Shown in pieces: positions 1-11,612 of a stretch of DNA of 64,000 nt (the stretch's first letter is position 1; every line of letters starts with the position of its first letter). The DNA is from Tiliqua scincoides. Its lineage: Eukaryota > Chordata > Lepidosauria > Squamata > Scincidae. The stretch is taken from positions 111,617,307 through 111,681,306 of the forward strand of contig NC_089822.1 in NCBI RefSeq assembly GCF_035046505.1, given 5' to 3'. Position numbers and translations under genes: made by a program. The notes beneath the pieces were generated by a model that was not told the DNA's origin, searched no databases, and saw only the letters and a list, made by a program, of their open reading frames with translations.

Positions 1-1140
1 GACACCATTGAGGTCCATGGTTTGAACAGGGCTTTAAAGCACAGCTTTGATTTGCACGTGGCATAGGATGGAGTTTCTTTCAGTATTCTGTTCTGGAATA
101 AAGTAACTTTTTGTTCTCAGATGTGTTCCTTGAGAGAGGTCCTTTGCAAATGAAAAATCTGGATTTCCACCCCACCCACCCACCATCCTGGAACTTCCTT
201 AATGTGAAGTTAAAGTTATCCAAAACTCTTTTAAGAATTAATACCATTGTTATTAATTAGCTTCCATATCAATTTATTACATTGTAAAAGTTGTGGTAAA
301 ATCAACCATTCAGAATTTCAGGGTGGGAAGGGATGGTATATCTATTAGGCATTCTTTCCTATGACTGTGACTTAGTATGTCTTTCCTGTGACTTAGTATG
401 TCTTGTTTTCAAAGAAAACAATGAAAATAGCGACAGTTTAGAAGTCTAGAACTGAGTTAAATTGCAGTCTTCCTCTGAGTTGCTTACTGTTGAGATTGTG
501 GTATAATTTTCATGTCTTGGATTGTTCTTCATTGTTGAAAAACATGCTATCAGAGTAGCAGTAGATTGGCCTTTATTTTGGCCACCACCACATTAGTTAA
601 GAATAGACACGACAAAAAAATAGCACTATACTTTTTTGATTTGTAATAAATCTATGCAGCATGAAAAAGGAATTCTGAAATTTGTCTAAACATAAGTTAG
701 TAATTTCTACATAGTTAAATTTGGTTCTAGTTCTGATGCCTGGTACAGGGGAAGGTCTTATTTTTTAGACAGTAGTACACAGTTAGGGAATAGTAACAGA
801 TGTGCTGCATGGCTGAGGGCATTGGTGGAAGTTGCCCATGCTCTACTTGTCTTTGTTGAGGTGACAGCCTCTGCAGATGCTGATCTGGTGCCTCTGAATA
901 TATAAAAAGAACTTGTCCACCAATTTCTGACTTGGCATCATAGTAGTTGTAGAATCATTTTTCCTTTTGTTACACCATGATGTCAACTGGGCAAACTGAT
1001 TGATGTACAGCTTGGTGAAATTCAGATTTTGAGAACTAAATTCTTTATAGCATTTCCTAGACTGAATGATGAGGTCTTGCAGTAACAGCTCTTGACATAA
1101 CCATGGAACTTGGTCTCCAAAGCATGGAGACACTCTAAAG

Positions 1141-1275
1141 CAGTGTTCTTCAACCTTGCGGTTGTGAAGCAACATTTGTGGGGTTGCAACAAGTGAGGGG
1201 AACTAAAATGGCTGCAGATCATGCCAAATCATACTGATGGGGTGGCATGGTGCAGTATGGGGGGGCAGATGGTTG
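1141..1275 (+). mobile_element. hAT-like MITE fragment
   Basis: Begins CAGTGTTCTTCAACCTTGCG and continues with GGGGTTGCAACAAG, the usual opening of hAT-type MITEs. I could not find a convincing right terminus, so the end is approximate. Confidence 0.4.
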
Positions 1276-2002
1276 CTTAAGGGCAAAAATTCCACATGAG
1301 AAAGTATTCACACGCTGTTTGCGTACATGGAATTGTTGCTGAGCCTTACTCCACTGTTTGAGACTAATGAGAAACATACCAAGCCATCCTTGATTCTGTA
1401 TTGACTGTTAATTGGAGTATTTTTCTCTAATTAGTTTCACTGTCTTATTCCCTGTAATCAATCTTTCTAGGCATCTCCTTTTCACCCATTTATTCCCTTG
1501 CCTATGCATTTATTGTCTGGTTTGGTGATATTTCTTGCTATATTCCTAAAATATGAATCATTGCAACCTTTCCTTACTTTAGTCATTTTTTTCTCTTTAA
1601 GTCCAAATTGACTTTTTTGCTTCAGACTCTTTGCCCTCTGGATATCCTTAATTTGTTTGGCCAACCCATTTCTGCTACAGAGTTTCTTAGGAATTTGGCA
1701 CAGTTCTTGTATTCTGTTAACTGTCTTACTGCCCTTTTAGGGTTAATGGGGGTTCTGTTCAGATATGGCAAATGACAGTTTGATGCTTCTTGAACAAACC
1801 TTGTGCTCATTTGTCAGTTTTCTTTTTCACTTCTGATTTAGTGGTAAACTATAGTTTGCTGGTATATCTGAACTGGGCATGGTTTGCCTGGAGGAGAGAA
1901 AACGGAGTGCATGAACTTGTTCATATAGCACTAAACCAGCCACGGGTCTGCACATCTTCTGTCCTGAATAACTTTCTGAATGAGGCTCATGCCAGTGCTT
2001 AC

Positions 2003-2130
2003 AGGGAGAGGTCATAGCTCAGCAGCAGAGAATGCTTTTTATTCAGAGGGTCCCATGTTAAATCTCTATCATCTCCAGGGAAAGACTCCTGCCAGTCAAT
2101 ACAGATATTACTGACCTAGGTGAACCAATG
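2003..2130 (+). repeat. tRNA-derived SINE
   Basis: TCATAGCTCAGCAGCAGAG resembles a pol III box A, and the following GGGTCCCATGTTAAATC an eroded box B. It then continues through the SINE body also seen at 51037-51223 (CCAGTCAATACAGATATTACTGACC). Diverged, hence old. Confidence 0.6.
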
Positions 2131-2614
2131 TATATGCTTACTTCGTATGCTCCCACTGTACTGGTGCTGTTTTTTGAAAATGTGTTTCTGCAGGATATGT
2201 GTTTCTGCAGGGTACAGCACCGGCCTGTGTTTCCTTGATTAGGTGTGCACTCAGACCTTGTCGTTATTTGCTGACATTCCCAAGATTATGCCTTAATTCT
2301 CCTTTCTGGTCTATTCCCAGTGCCATTTTTATGCTTTTGACCTTTACTGCTTCCTTAAATAACAATACAATCTTACATCTTGTTGGAAGTTCCATTGTGT
2401 TCCATTAGGTTTACTCCGCAGAAAATTTATATAGGATGTCATCCTTCAATTCCTGATGCTTTCTCTGCTGTTCTTTCCTGAATGGCTTCTGGCATTCAAA
2501 CAGAGTTCATTCCCTTTTCTCACTTTTCCACTTGGTCAACTATTATCGAGATTACAACTTTATGGGATATTACGTTTGATTCCATTCTTCCCACATAGTT
2601 GTTCAATGGCTTGA

Positions 2615-2700
2615 GACTGCAGTCTTATGCATGTTTCTCTGGAAGTAAATCCCATTGAACTTGATGGGACTTCTGAGTTGATATGCATAGGATTGTATTA
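2615..2700 (+). repeat. Fold-back repeat copy (GCAATCCTA family)
   Basis: TGCAGTCTTATGCATG ... GGAAGTAAATCCCATTGAAC ... ATGCATAGGATTGT, an imperfect palindrome belonging to the same ~85-bp unit as 45968-46233. Confidence 0.65.
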
Positions 2701-2717
2701 GTTCTCTTGATTTAATC

Positions 2718-3128
2718 CAGGAGTGCTCAAACCCCGGCCCAGGGGCCACTTGAGGCCCTCGGGGACCCCAATCTCCTATGAGCCTCTGGCTGGAGCCCAT
2801 GCTGGCCCGATGCAACTGCTCTCAGCATGAGGGCGACAGTTCAACCTCTCACATAAGCTGTGGGATGAGGGCTCCCTCCACTGCTTGCTATTTAATGTTT
2901 GTGATGCAGCAGTGGCAGCAAAGAAAAGGCTAGCCTTGCTTTGTGCAAGCCCTTTTATAGGCCTTGAGCTATTTGCAAGACGTTCTTTCATTCATATAAG
3001 TTCCATCTCAAATATATTCATATATGTAAATTTATTCAAACTTGAAATGTAAATTATTTTTTTCCTGCCCCCAACACAGGGTCAGAGAGACGATGTGGTC
3101 CTCTTTCCAAAAAATTTGGAGACCCCTA
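2718..3128 (+). mobile_element. hAT-like MITE with 8-bp target duplication
   Basis: Starts CAGGAGTGCTCAAACCCC and ends AATTTGGAGACCCCTA, giving imperfect inverted termini. Flanks ATTTAATC (2710-2717) and GTTTAATC (3129-3136) match at 7 of 8 positions, as expected for hAT insertion. No coding capacity. Confidence 0.65.
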
Positions 3129-3563
3129 GTTTAATCATTGCAACATTATAAAAATTCTTTTCTCTTTTTATATGCAATTGAAGTTCTTGTTGATATTTCT
3201 GTATTACTATTACAACATTCTTAACGTTCCTATCTTTTCTCTCAACCTTTCTGTTTACAGAAATGCAGAACTTGAATTAAATTGCAAAAATTGACATTTG
3301 TAGTCCTTTTGTAATAAAAATCCACAGATTTTCTCTGCAATTCAAACATTTTTGCAAAAGAAACATTTTTCATACTTTCTCTGATCATCCATTTATTATA
3401 TTGGACACAACTTGGTGGAAAACCTTATTTCTTGTAAAAACGCACACATTTATCTAAATTTCAATATTTCATACAGTATTTTTATTTTACATGCTTGCTT
3501 ACCATTGGAGGTTGTGTTTCTTCTTTTGTCACCACTGTCTTTGCTGTCAACACATTAGTTCAG

Positions 3564-3946
3564 CAGTTCTCAATTTTTGGTAGGTCATGGAATGTCACCC
3601 AAACTCTGCTGGCTTCGGGGTTGCAGTACTTTCACATTTTGTGATATGAAAAGCCAGTGTCAGGAGCACATTTTTGTCAGTGAGAACATGATGTGGCTTG
3701 GCCCGCAGTGGGTCAAAGACATCTGAACAGAGTGCTCAGTGGCTCTCGGCCTGCTATGGACCAAGTCGTGTCATGTTTTCCCAATGAAAACATGCTCCAA
3801 AGGTTGGTTTTTGTGCAAAGGAAAAGTGTGGAAGCTCGGCTACATGGAAGTTTTGTTGGCGATGTCATATCACTACCAGCACTTGTAGGTTGCCGAGCTC
3901 TGGACTGAAGGTAGGTTGCGGGGCTAAAAAGATTGAGAATAACCAT
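3564..3946 (+). mobile_element. hAT-like MITE
   Basis: Starts CAGTTCTCAATTTTTGG and ends AAGATTGAGAATAACCATG; the two are imperfect inverted repeats of each other. No clear flanking duplication. Lies in KHSRP intron 1. Confidence 0.55.
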
Positions 3947-5757
3947 GTTGGTTCTTTGTATTAAATTATCCCAGTTTTCCAAGGAGCTTAGTAATAATGC
4001 CACTGGGTTCTGTGGTACTTCCACAGCTGTGATATGTTCCACAACTTCCACAAACTTGATTCAAAAGATCTGAATTGCTGGGTAAGACAACCAAATATAA
4101 TTATTAAAGCATTCATTTGTACCTCCCAGCAGCATCCTCGTTCTTAAGTTTGGCTGTCCAGTAGTGTAGGAGCTTATAAAAAACTAGTGCACTTCTGTCT
4201 ATCAGCTGCATTTTGTGATGGCAGTTGTGTGTTTGGTAATACCTGTGTCAATTCCAGGGAATCTGTTTCTCCAAAACTGAAAGCTACATGAAAGCTACTT
4301 AAATGAGAGCTAAAGAGGATGCTGTTGAAAACAGTGAGAGCTGATTGGCCCTACCGTACGCAGAATGCACTGCTTAGTTGGCTATAATGGTTGTCAGTCA
4401 AGTCAGGATTAAGAGCATTATAATGAAACAGTGTGAAAGGATGAAGCTTTGCCAGATGTATTGCTGCCTATGGAAATTAGCAGTTCCCTCAAGATAGACT
4501 TGCTTATTTTATTTGTTAGATTCATATTCTGCCTTTCCACAGTTCGGAAGAAAATTGTTAGCTGGATTGCTAACCTGTGGTATGAGGTAATCTTCACTTT
4601 CCCAAATTAAAATGTCATGTTTTGTTCTATATTTGATGCCATAATCTTACCATAGAGATTCAGTTATGCAAATGTATCAATGAGTAGTCCTGTTGATTTT
4701 GTTTTGTCTGCTGTGGGAGAAAGTATCTCCTATCTAGATGATTTACACACTTCCATGAGCATACAGCATGAGCTTTAAAAGTCTTAACAATTACACTAAT
4801 TCTTCCAGTACTTCAGGGTCTAATTCTACTCCAAACATTAATTCATTGGAACCAAAGATGAAGGTTCTGCCAAAGCGGAAGGTTTTTTATAAAGTTGGAA
4901 TCTGTCTGTACTTGGCTCTTGAATCTCTATTACTTATCTTCTCAAATTGTGTAATTGTCTATTGACTACTTATTGACTACAAATTGTCTATTGACTACTT
5001 ATCACTTTGCATGTGGGATACCTCTGAAATAATGAACTGAGTAAAAAATCCACGAAAGTTCTCATAATCCTCTACTTTTGTTTTTATTGGGCACACAACT
5101 TTTGCTTCAGTTCCATTGCCTTATTTTCATGTTCAAAGTGTTTGTTTCACCTATGCTAATGTTTTCTTCAATCTCAATCGTTGTCCTATTCTACCTCACT
5201 GCTCTCAAACTTGGCACCCCTAATACATGCTGCTTCACCAGTTCTTCCAAACTTATCTCCAGGTCTTTTTTTAATTTTATGGTTAGACTCGCTTTCACTG
5301 GCTTTTCTTGAAATGACCTCTGTTGCCTTCCCAACTGAACAGTTCATCCTTTTAATTGAACACACAATTACATATCATCTGTGATTTGCTAATATCTATT
5401 TCCTATCAGAGAGATTTTGTTCCAGTCACCAGATTTTTTTCCTTTTTCCCCCAACAAGCAATTCATGAAACTGGTGAGTAATCTGAAATCCATAAATTAC
5501 AGCTGTCAGTACATCTTATGTCAGTATATCTCTTGTTTGATACAAAAAAGAAATTGATCCTCTGTTGTGTCTTGCAAACCACAGAGTAAAATGTGTAATC
5601 CTTATCCTTCAGATTCAGTGATCTCCGCAAGTCTAACTCCACAAGTTTAACTCAACTTCTGTGAAGTCAGTTGAGACATAAAAAATATGAGGAGTTACTG
5701 ATCCTTTGTTGTGCTTCACCTTGGGACCTATCCAGCTTGAGCATCACTGCTACATTA

Positions 5758-5852
5758 ACAGTGCAATCTTGTGCCTGTGTACTCAGAAGTAAATCCCACT
5801 ATGTTCTTTGGGGCTTCCTCCCAGATAAATGGGCATAGGATTGCAGCCTAAA
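5758..5852 (+). repeat. Fold-back repeat copy (GCAATCCTA family)
   Basis: GTGCAATCTTGTGCCTGTGT, then CTCAGAAGTAAATCCCACT and GGGCATAGGATTGCAGCCT; same palindromic unit as at 45968. Confidence 0.7.
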
Positions 5853-6695
5853 TCACTTCTAAAAAAACTTTTCTGATATAACATCCTTTAACAGTTCTTG
5901 TAGTTTTTTTATTTGTGTCTGCACTAGTATTTAGATATGCACCTGTCATTTTCTTCCAATCCTTGTTTCTGCCTTGAATTTCTCAGGACTAATGTAGTCC
6001 ACTTTCCCATCTTTATTGGCTTGAACTGCCAAATGTTCTTATTCTCTTGCTTTCATCTTGTTACCCAACATGCTCTCCAAGTTACTTTTGTTTCCCACCT
6101 GTGCTCCTTCTGCCTTTCTGCTCCCTATCACTTGAATGCTTTACTTCCTGGTAGGCATCTAACCCATTCCATTGATGTATTTAAACATCTCGAGGTAACT
6201 TGCGTTACTACTCAAGTAACCAAACTTGCACCCTAAGTCTGATAGTAAGAGACTGTCCGTGACTAGTTGTAAAACTTGGATCATGTACTTGCTACTCTTC
6301 CCTGCCCGTCCCTACACTGACAGTGCTCCTTGTATAGCAGAGCTGATCTGATGCTTGTACCAGCATTTGGTATGTGAGCTTTAGAATATGCCCCTCTTGC
6401 ACCACCACTAGGATTTTGGTATCTGATTCTATTGGCCTGAATGTAGTAGACTGATGGAATTGAACATTCATGAGAGGCTGGTTCAGGGAGTCATGCCTGT
6501 GCATGCACACTCACCTGTCTTACTAGAGAATAGGAGTGGCCAACTTTTGAGGGCTCTTCACCTCAGACTGGTGTAGATTCATTTAAATTGGTGCTGATCT
6601 AAACAGATTTAAATCTAAATTTTCCATTCATTATTTTGATATATACCTAAATAAAAATGTATCCCAATTGGTTGCTATAACCATAAACACTGATT

Positions 6696-9600
6696 CAGTG
6701 TTTCTCAAACTGTGGGTCGCGAGCAAATTTCAGGTGGGTCCCCAGGGCATAACGGAAACCTGGTGGAATGCGGAGAATCAGTGGGATACCGCAATCCCGG
6801 GCTATAAACTCTACAGGAGGGACAGGCAGGGGCGTGTTGGAGGTGGGGTGGCCCTTTATGTTAAGGAAGGGATAGAATCCAGCAAAGTAGAGATTGAAGG
6901 TGGGTCCGACTCCACCGTAGAATCTCTGTGGGTTAAATTACCAGGCTTGTGCAGCGATGTAATACTGGGGGCGTGCTATCGTCCTCCAGACCAGAAATCT
7001 GATGGGGACCTTGAAATGAGGAAACAGATCAGGGAGGTGACAAGGAAGGACAGGGTTGTAATCATGGGGGACTTCAATTATCCTCATATTGACTGGGTCA
7101 ATTTGTGTTCTGGTCACGATAAGGAAACCGGATTTCTTGACGTGCTAAATGACTGTGGCTTAGATCAGCTAGTCACGGAGCCCACCAGAGGACAGGTGAC
7201 TCTGGATTTAATTTTGTGCGGTACGCAGGACCTGGTTAGAGATGTAAACGTTACTGAGCCATTGGGGAACAGTGATCATGCTGCGATCCGTTTTGACGTG
7301 CACGTTGGGGGAAGAATACCAGGCAAATCTCTAACAAAAACCCTTGACTTCCGACGGGCGGACTTCCCTCAGATGAGGAGGCTGGTTAGAAGGAGGTTGA
7401 AAGGGAGGGTAAGAAGAGTCCAGTCTCTCCAGAGTGCATGGAGGCTGCTTAAAACAACAGTAATAGAGGCCCAGCAGAGGTGTATACCGCAAAGAAAGAA
7501 GGGTTCCACTAAATCCAGGAGAGTGCCCGCATGGCTAACCAGCCAAGTTAGAGAGGCTGTGAAGGGCAAGGAAGCTTCCTTCCATAAATGGAAGTCTTGC
7601 CCTAATGAGGAGAATAAAAAGGAACATAAACTGTGGCAAAAGAAATGTAAGAAGGTGATAGGGGAGGCCAAGCGAGACTATGAGGAACGCATGGCCAGCA
7701 ACATTAAGGGGAATAATAAAAGCTTCTTCAAATATGTTAGAAGCAGGAAACCCGCCAGAGAAGCGGTTGGCCCTCTGGATGGTGGGGGAGGGAAAGGGGA
7801 GATAAAAGGAGACTTAGAGATGGCAGAGAAATTAAATGAGTTCTTTGCATCTGTCTTCACGGCAGAAGACCTCGGGCAGATACCGCTGCCCGAACGGCCC
7901 CTCCTGACCGAGGAGTTAAGTCAGATAGAGGTTAAAAGAGAAGATGTTTCAGACCTCATTGATAAATTAAAGATCAATAAGTCACCGGGCCCTGATGGCA
8001 TACACCCAAGGGTTATTAAGGAATTGAAGAATGAAGTTGCAGATCTCTTGACTAAGGTATGCAACTTGTCCCTCAAAACGGCCACGGTACCAGAAGATTG
8101 GAGGATAGCAAATGTCACGCCTATTTTTAAAAAGGGAAAGAGGGGGGACCCGGGAAACTATAGGCCGGTCAGCCTAACATCCATACCGGGTAAGATGGTG
8201 GAATGCCTCATCAAAGATAGGATCTCAAAACACATAGACGAACAGGCCTTGCTGAGGGAGAGTCAGCATGGCTTCTGTAAGGGTAAGTCTTGCCTCACAA
8301 ACCTTATAGAATTCTTTGAAAAGGTCAACAGGCATGTGGATGCGGGAGAACCCCTGGACATTATATATCTGGACTTTCAGAAGGCGTTTGACACGGTCCC
8401 TCACCAAAGGCTACTGAAAAAACTCCACAGTCAGGGAATTAGAGGACAGGTCCTCTCGTGGATTGAGAACTGGTTGGAGGCCAGGAAGCAGAGAGTGGGT
8501 GTCAATGGGCAATTTTCACAATGGAGAGAGGTGAAAAGCAGTGTGTCCCAAGGATCTGTCCTGGGACCGGTGCTTTTCAACCTCTTCATAAATGACCTGG
8601 AGACAGGGTTGAGCAGTGAAGTGGCTAAGTTTGCAGACGACACCAAACTTTTCCGAGTGGTAAAGACCAGAAGTGATTGTGAGGAGCTCCAGAAGGATCT
8701 CTCCAGACTGGCAGAATGGGCAGCAAAATGGCAGATGCGCTTCAATGTCAGTAAGTGTAAAGTCATGCACATTGGGGCAAAAAATCAAAACTTTAGATAT
8801 AGGCTGATGGGTTCTGAGCTGTCTGTGACAGATCAGGAGAGAGATCTTGGGGTGGTGGTGGACAGGTCGATAAATGTGTCGACCCAATGTGCGGCGGCAG
8901 TGAAGAAGGCCAATTCTATGCTTGGGATCATTAGGAAGGGTATTGAGAACAAAACGGTTAGTATTATAATGCCGTTGTACAAATCGATGGTAAGGCCACA
9001 CCTGGAGTATTGTGTCCAGTTCTGGTCGCCGCATTTCAAAAAAGACATAGTGGAAATGGAAAAGGTGCAAAAGAGAGCGACTAAGATGATTACGGGGCTG
9101 GGGCACCTTCCTTATGAGGAAAGGCTACGGCGTTTGGGCCTCTTCAGCCTAGAAAAGAGACGCTTGAGGGGGGACATGATTGAGACATACAAAATTATGC
9201 AGGGGATGGACAGAGTGGATAGGGAGATGCTCTTTACACTCTCACATAATACCAGAACCAGGGGACATCCACTAAAATTGAGTGTTGGGCGGGTTAGGAC
9301 AGACAAAAGAAAATATTTCTTTACTCAGCGCGTGGTCGGTCTGTGGAACTCCTTGCCACAGGATGTGGTGCTGGCGTCTAGCCTAGACGCCTTTAAAAGG
9401 GGATTGGACGAGTTTCTGGAGGAAAAATCCATTATGGGGTACAAGCCATGATGTGTATGCGCAACCTCCTGATTTTAGGAATGGGCTATGTCAGAATGCC
9501 AGATGTAGGGGAGAGCACCAGGATGAGGTCTCTTGTTATCTGGTGTGCTCCCTGGGGCATTTGGTGGGCCGCTGTGAGATACAGGAAGCTGAACTAGATG

Positions 9601-9885
9601 GGCCTATGGCCTGATCCAGTGGGGCTGTTCTTATGTTCTTATGTTCATTCATTTGAATATTTTTAAGACTGGATGCTACCATGGGACGTGACAGCATTTG
9701 GGGAAATGTTACAGACCTGTACTTTTATTTTCTTAATGATAGTAAATGGGACTTACTCCTGGGTAAGTGCAGGTAGGATGCTTGCAGCCTAGGACGGCTA
9801 AAAATTTTCCTGCTTGATGATGTCACTCTCGGTCATGACATTACTTCTGGTGGTTCCTGACAGCTTCTCATTCTCAAAAGTGCGT
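6696..9885 (+). mobile_element. hAT-like nonautonomous element split by the CR1
   Basis: Left part 6696-6743 starts CAGTGTTTCTCAAACTGTGG; right part 9647 to about 9885. Read together they align with the reverse complement of 20584-20935, including GGTGGGTCCCC joined directly to ATTCATTT, so the CR1 sits exactly between 6743 and 9647. The 3' part contains a copy of the fold-back motif (AAATGGGACTTACTCC...GCAGCCTAGG). The right end is diverged. Confidence 0.75.
6744..9646 (+). mobile_element. CR1 LINE, 5'-truncated, ORF2 open to its stop
   Basis: Non-LTR retrotransposon of the CR1 clade in sense orientation within KHSRP intron 1. One reading frame runs without a stop from inside the element to TGA at 9449-9451, about 900 codons. 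It shows the APE-type endonuclease (GITETWW, GDFNYPHIDW, NSDHAAIRF), then reverse transcriptase (SPGPDGIHPRV, NYRPVSLTS, YLDFQKAFDTVPH, and the catalytic FADDTKLF near residue 655), and the C-terminal domain ending [10 protein letters not shown]. The endonuclease N-terminus (about 60 residues) and ORF1 are missing. The ATG at 6668 is in the flanking host repeat and is incidental. The 3'UTR ends in TTCTTATGTTCTTATGTTC. The open frame suggests a recent insertion. No target-site duplication is seen, as usual for CR1. Confidence 0.95.
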
Positions 9886-11612
9886 CCCAGTGTGTGAGAT
9901 GTGTAAGAATTGCTGCTCTGATTTAATGTCCCTTTATTGTGACAGCCAGGCCTTGCATCTCTTTGGTGCACACTTACCACATTCTATCGAATGAAGACAT
10001 TTCTTCAAAGTCTTTCATAGTCTTGTTTATTACCTGCATCTGTGCAGGTTTTTAAACACAGGATGCTTGGAATCAACCCTAGACAGTACTGCTTCTTTTT
10101 GGTGAAACTTCCTGGTGTAGTCTGTTCTTTCCTTTGTAATACAACCTGAAGTTGAGTGGTGGCTGTTCCTGGCATAGAGTTAGTATGTCTTTTATGCTTT
10201 AGTGCGTGCAGGCATGTTGAGATCTATGTGGAATTGAAAGCTATTGTCTGGTAATCATGAAAAGGGGTCAGCTATTAGCTCCATCATCAGAAGAATACAG
10301 TTGCATCTCTGAGGTGCAGGAGTAGAACAGAATTTGATGGCTGCCTGTATTTTTTGTGATGTCATGTTTTTCCTTGGATGTTATGAATAACTTCTATAGT
10401 ATCCCTCTTCTGAACCAAGCAGCTCTAGACATCTAGTATATATGCTGAGATTAAAATTCTTAAAAGTGCTTCTACTTTATTGGTGTTTTGTTTTTTTTTA
10501 AAAAAGGAAAATTTTCTGTTGGGTGAGTATAATGAACTAAGTACAGTTGCCATAAAAAACCCTGCCTTTATTTTATTTTATTTTTTGGTATGTTAGTGTT
10601 AAAGTAATTCATCCCTGAAGGAAATGCAAATTCAGCAATACCTTGCACTTTCATCTGGTTAAGGACCAGAGCATCGATGAAAGTAAAAAATGAATGAATG
10701 TGAAAGCATAGCTTTATTTAGCTTGCAAATTACTTTGGCAGACAACAAACATAAATAACTGTATAACACATGTGAATGTGTGCAGAATCTAAATAAACAG
10801 AAATATAAGAAAAACGAACATAATGTTGACAAATGTTGGGAAGTTGGATGACATCGAATGAAAGAACATGTGAATGAAATTTGAAATATGGTTATAATTG
10901 AAAACTGCTGAAAGAGCGAAGCAATGAAAATGAAGGTGTTGCTGGTATGGAAATACATAGGATATAAATATTAACTGTAATTTCCAAATTGGGCATCATG
11001 ATAGCCTGGGCATCATGACAAGTCCTTGGGGTGTTGCAGGAGGTATACTGGCTGAGCCGCTTGGCATCACAATGTGACATACTGTGGAGCAGATGCTCTA
11101 CTCCATGTGCTGTGTGTCATTTTGCCAGGTTTTGTGGGCCCTCCTGCCCACCCTCACCTCATTTATGCTGATTTTAGGGTCCTTTGCAGGCCCAAACCCA
11201 AAAGTCAGTGCTGATGATATCACGTTGCACATTGTCGTGTCATCGGCCTTACTTATGGGTTTGATGACCTGCAGAACAAGGAGCAGAGTGTCACCTGCTT
11301 GGAAAGTTTGGTGAGCTCTGAGGTAGCCCATGCTTTTGGGGGATTTCAATCAAGTTACCTGGAAAGAGAATCTCAGGTCCAGGAAGCAATGTTGTCAGCT
11401 CTTTATTAGTATTTTAATGTGATTTTAAATGTGTTTTATGTAAACCAGTTAGAATTTAGGGGAAGAGACTTAAATTGTATGCATTATATTTGTGTATGTG
11501 TTGCTAATGCTTGCAACTCTGATGTTTAACGACTTGGTTTTAGTTGTTTTCATTTTCACTGAATTATAGGAAGGTTTTGCCTTATAGTAACTGGAATCTA
11601 TTCTATTTCCAG

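Larger units (their letters stand above)
1..11612 (+). other. KHSRP: KHSRP intron 1 (start lies outside the window)
   Basis: No exon resembling the Gly/Pro-rich KHSRP exon 1 is visible here, and exon 2 has a clean TTTCCAG acceptor at 11612, so this stretch is read as intron 1. It holds a SINE, hAT-type MITEs, fold-back repeats and a large CR1 LINE, listed separately. About 1-1140, 4000-5750, 5860-6690 and 9890-11600 are AT-rich, with no gene or repeat that I can name. A sequence upstream of KHSRP rather than its intron cannot be excluded for the far 5' part. Confidence 0.6.

Noticed and set aside
2003-2080. Possible tRNA gene
   Set aside because: Box A and B are eroded, no cloverleaf is likely, and the same body and tail recur elsewhere, so it is a SINE.
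8516-9106. 196-residue minus-strand frame
   Set aside because: Antisense shadow of the CR1 reverse transcriptase frame.
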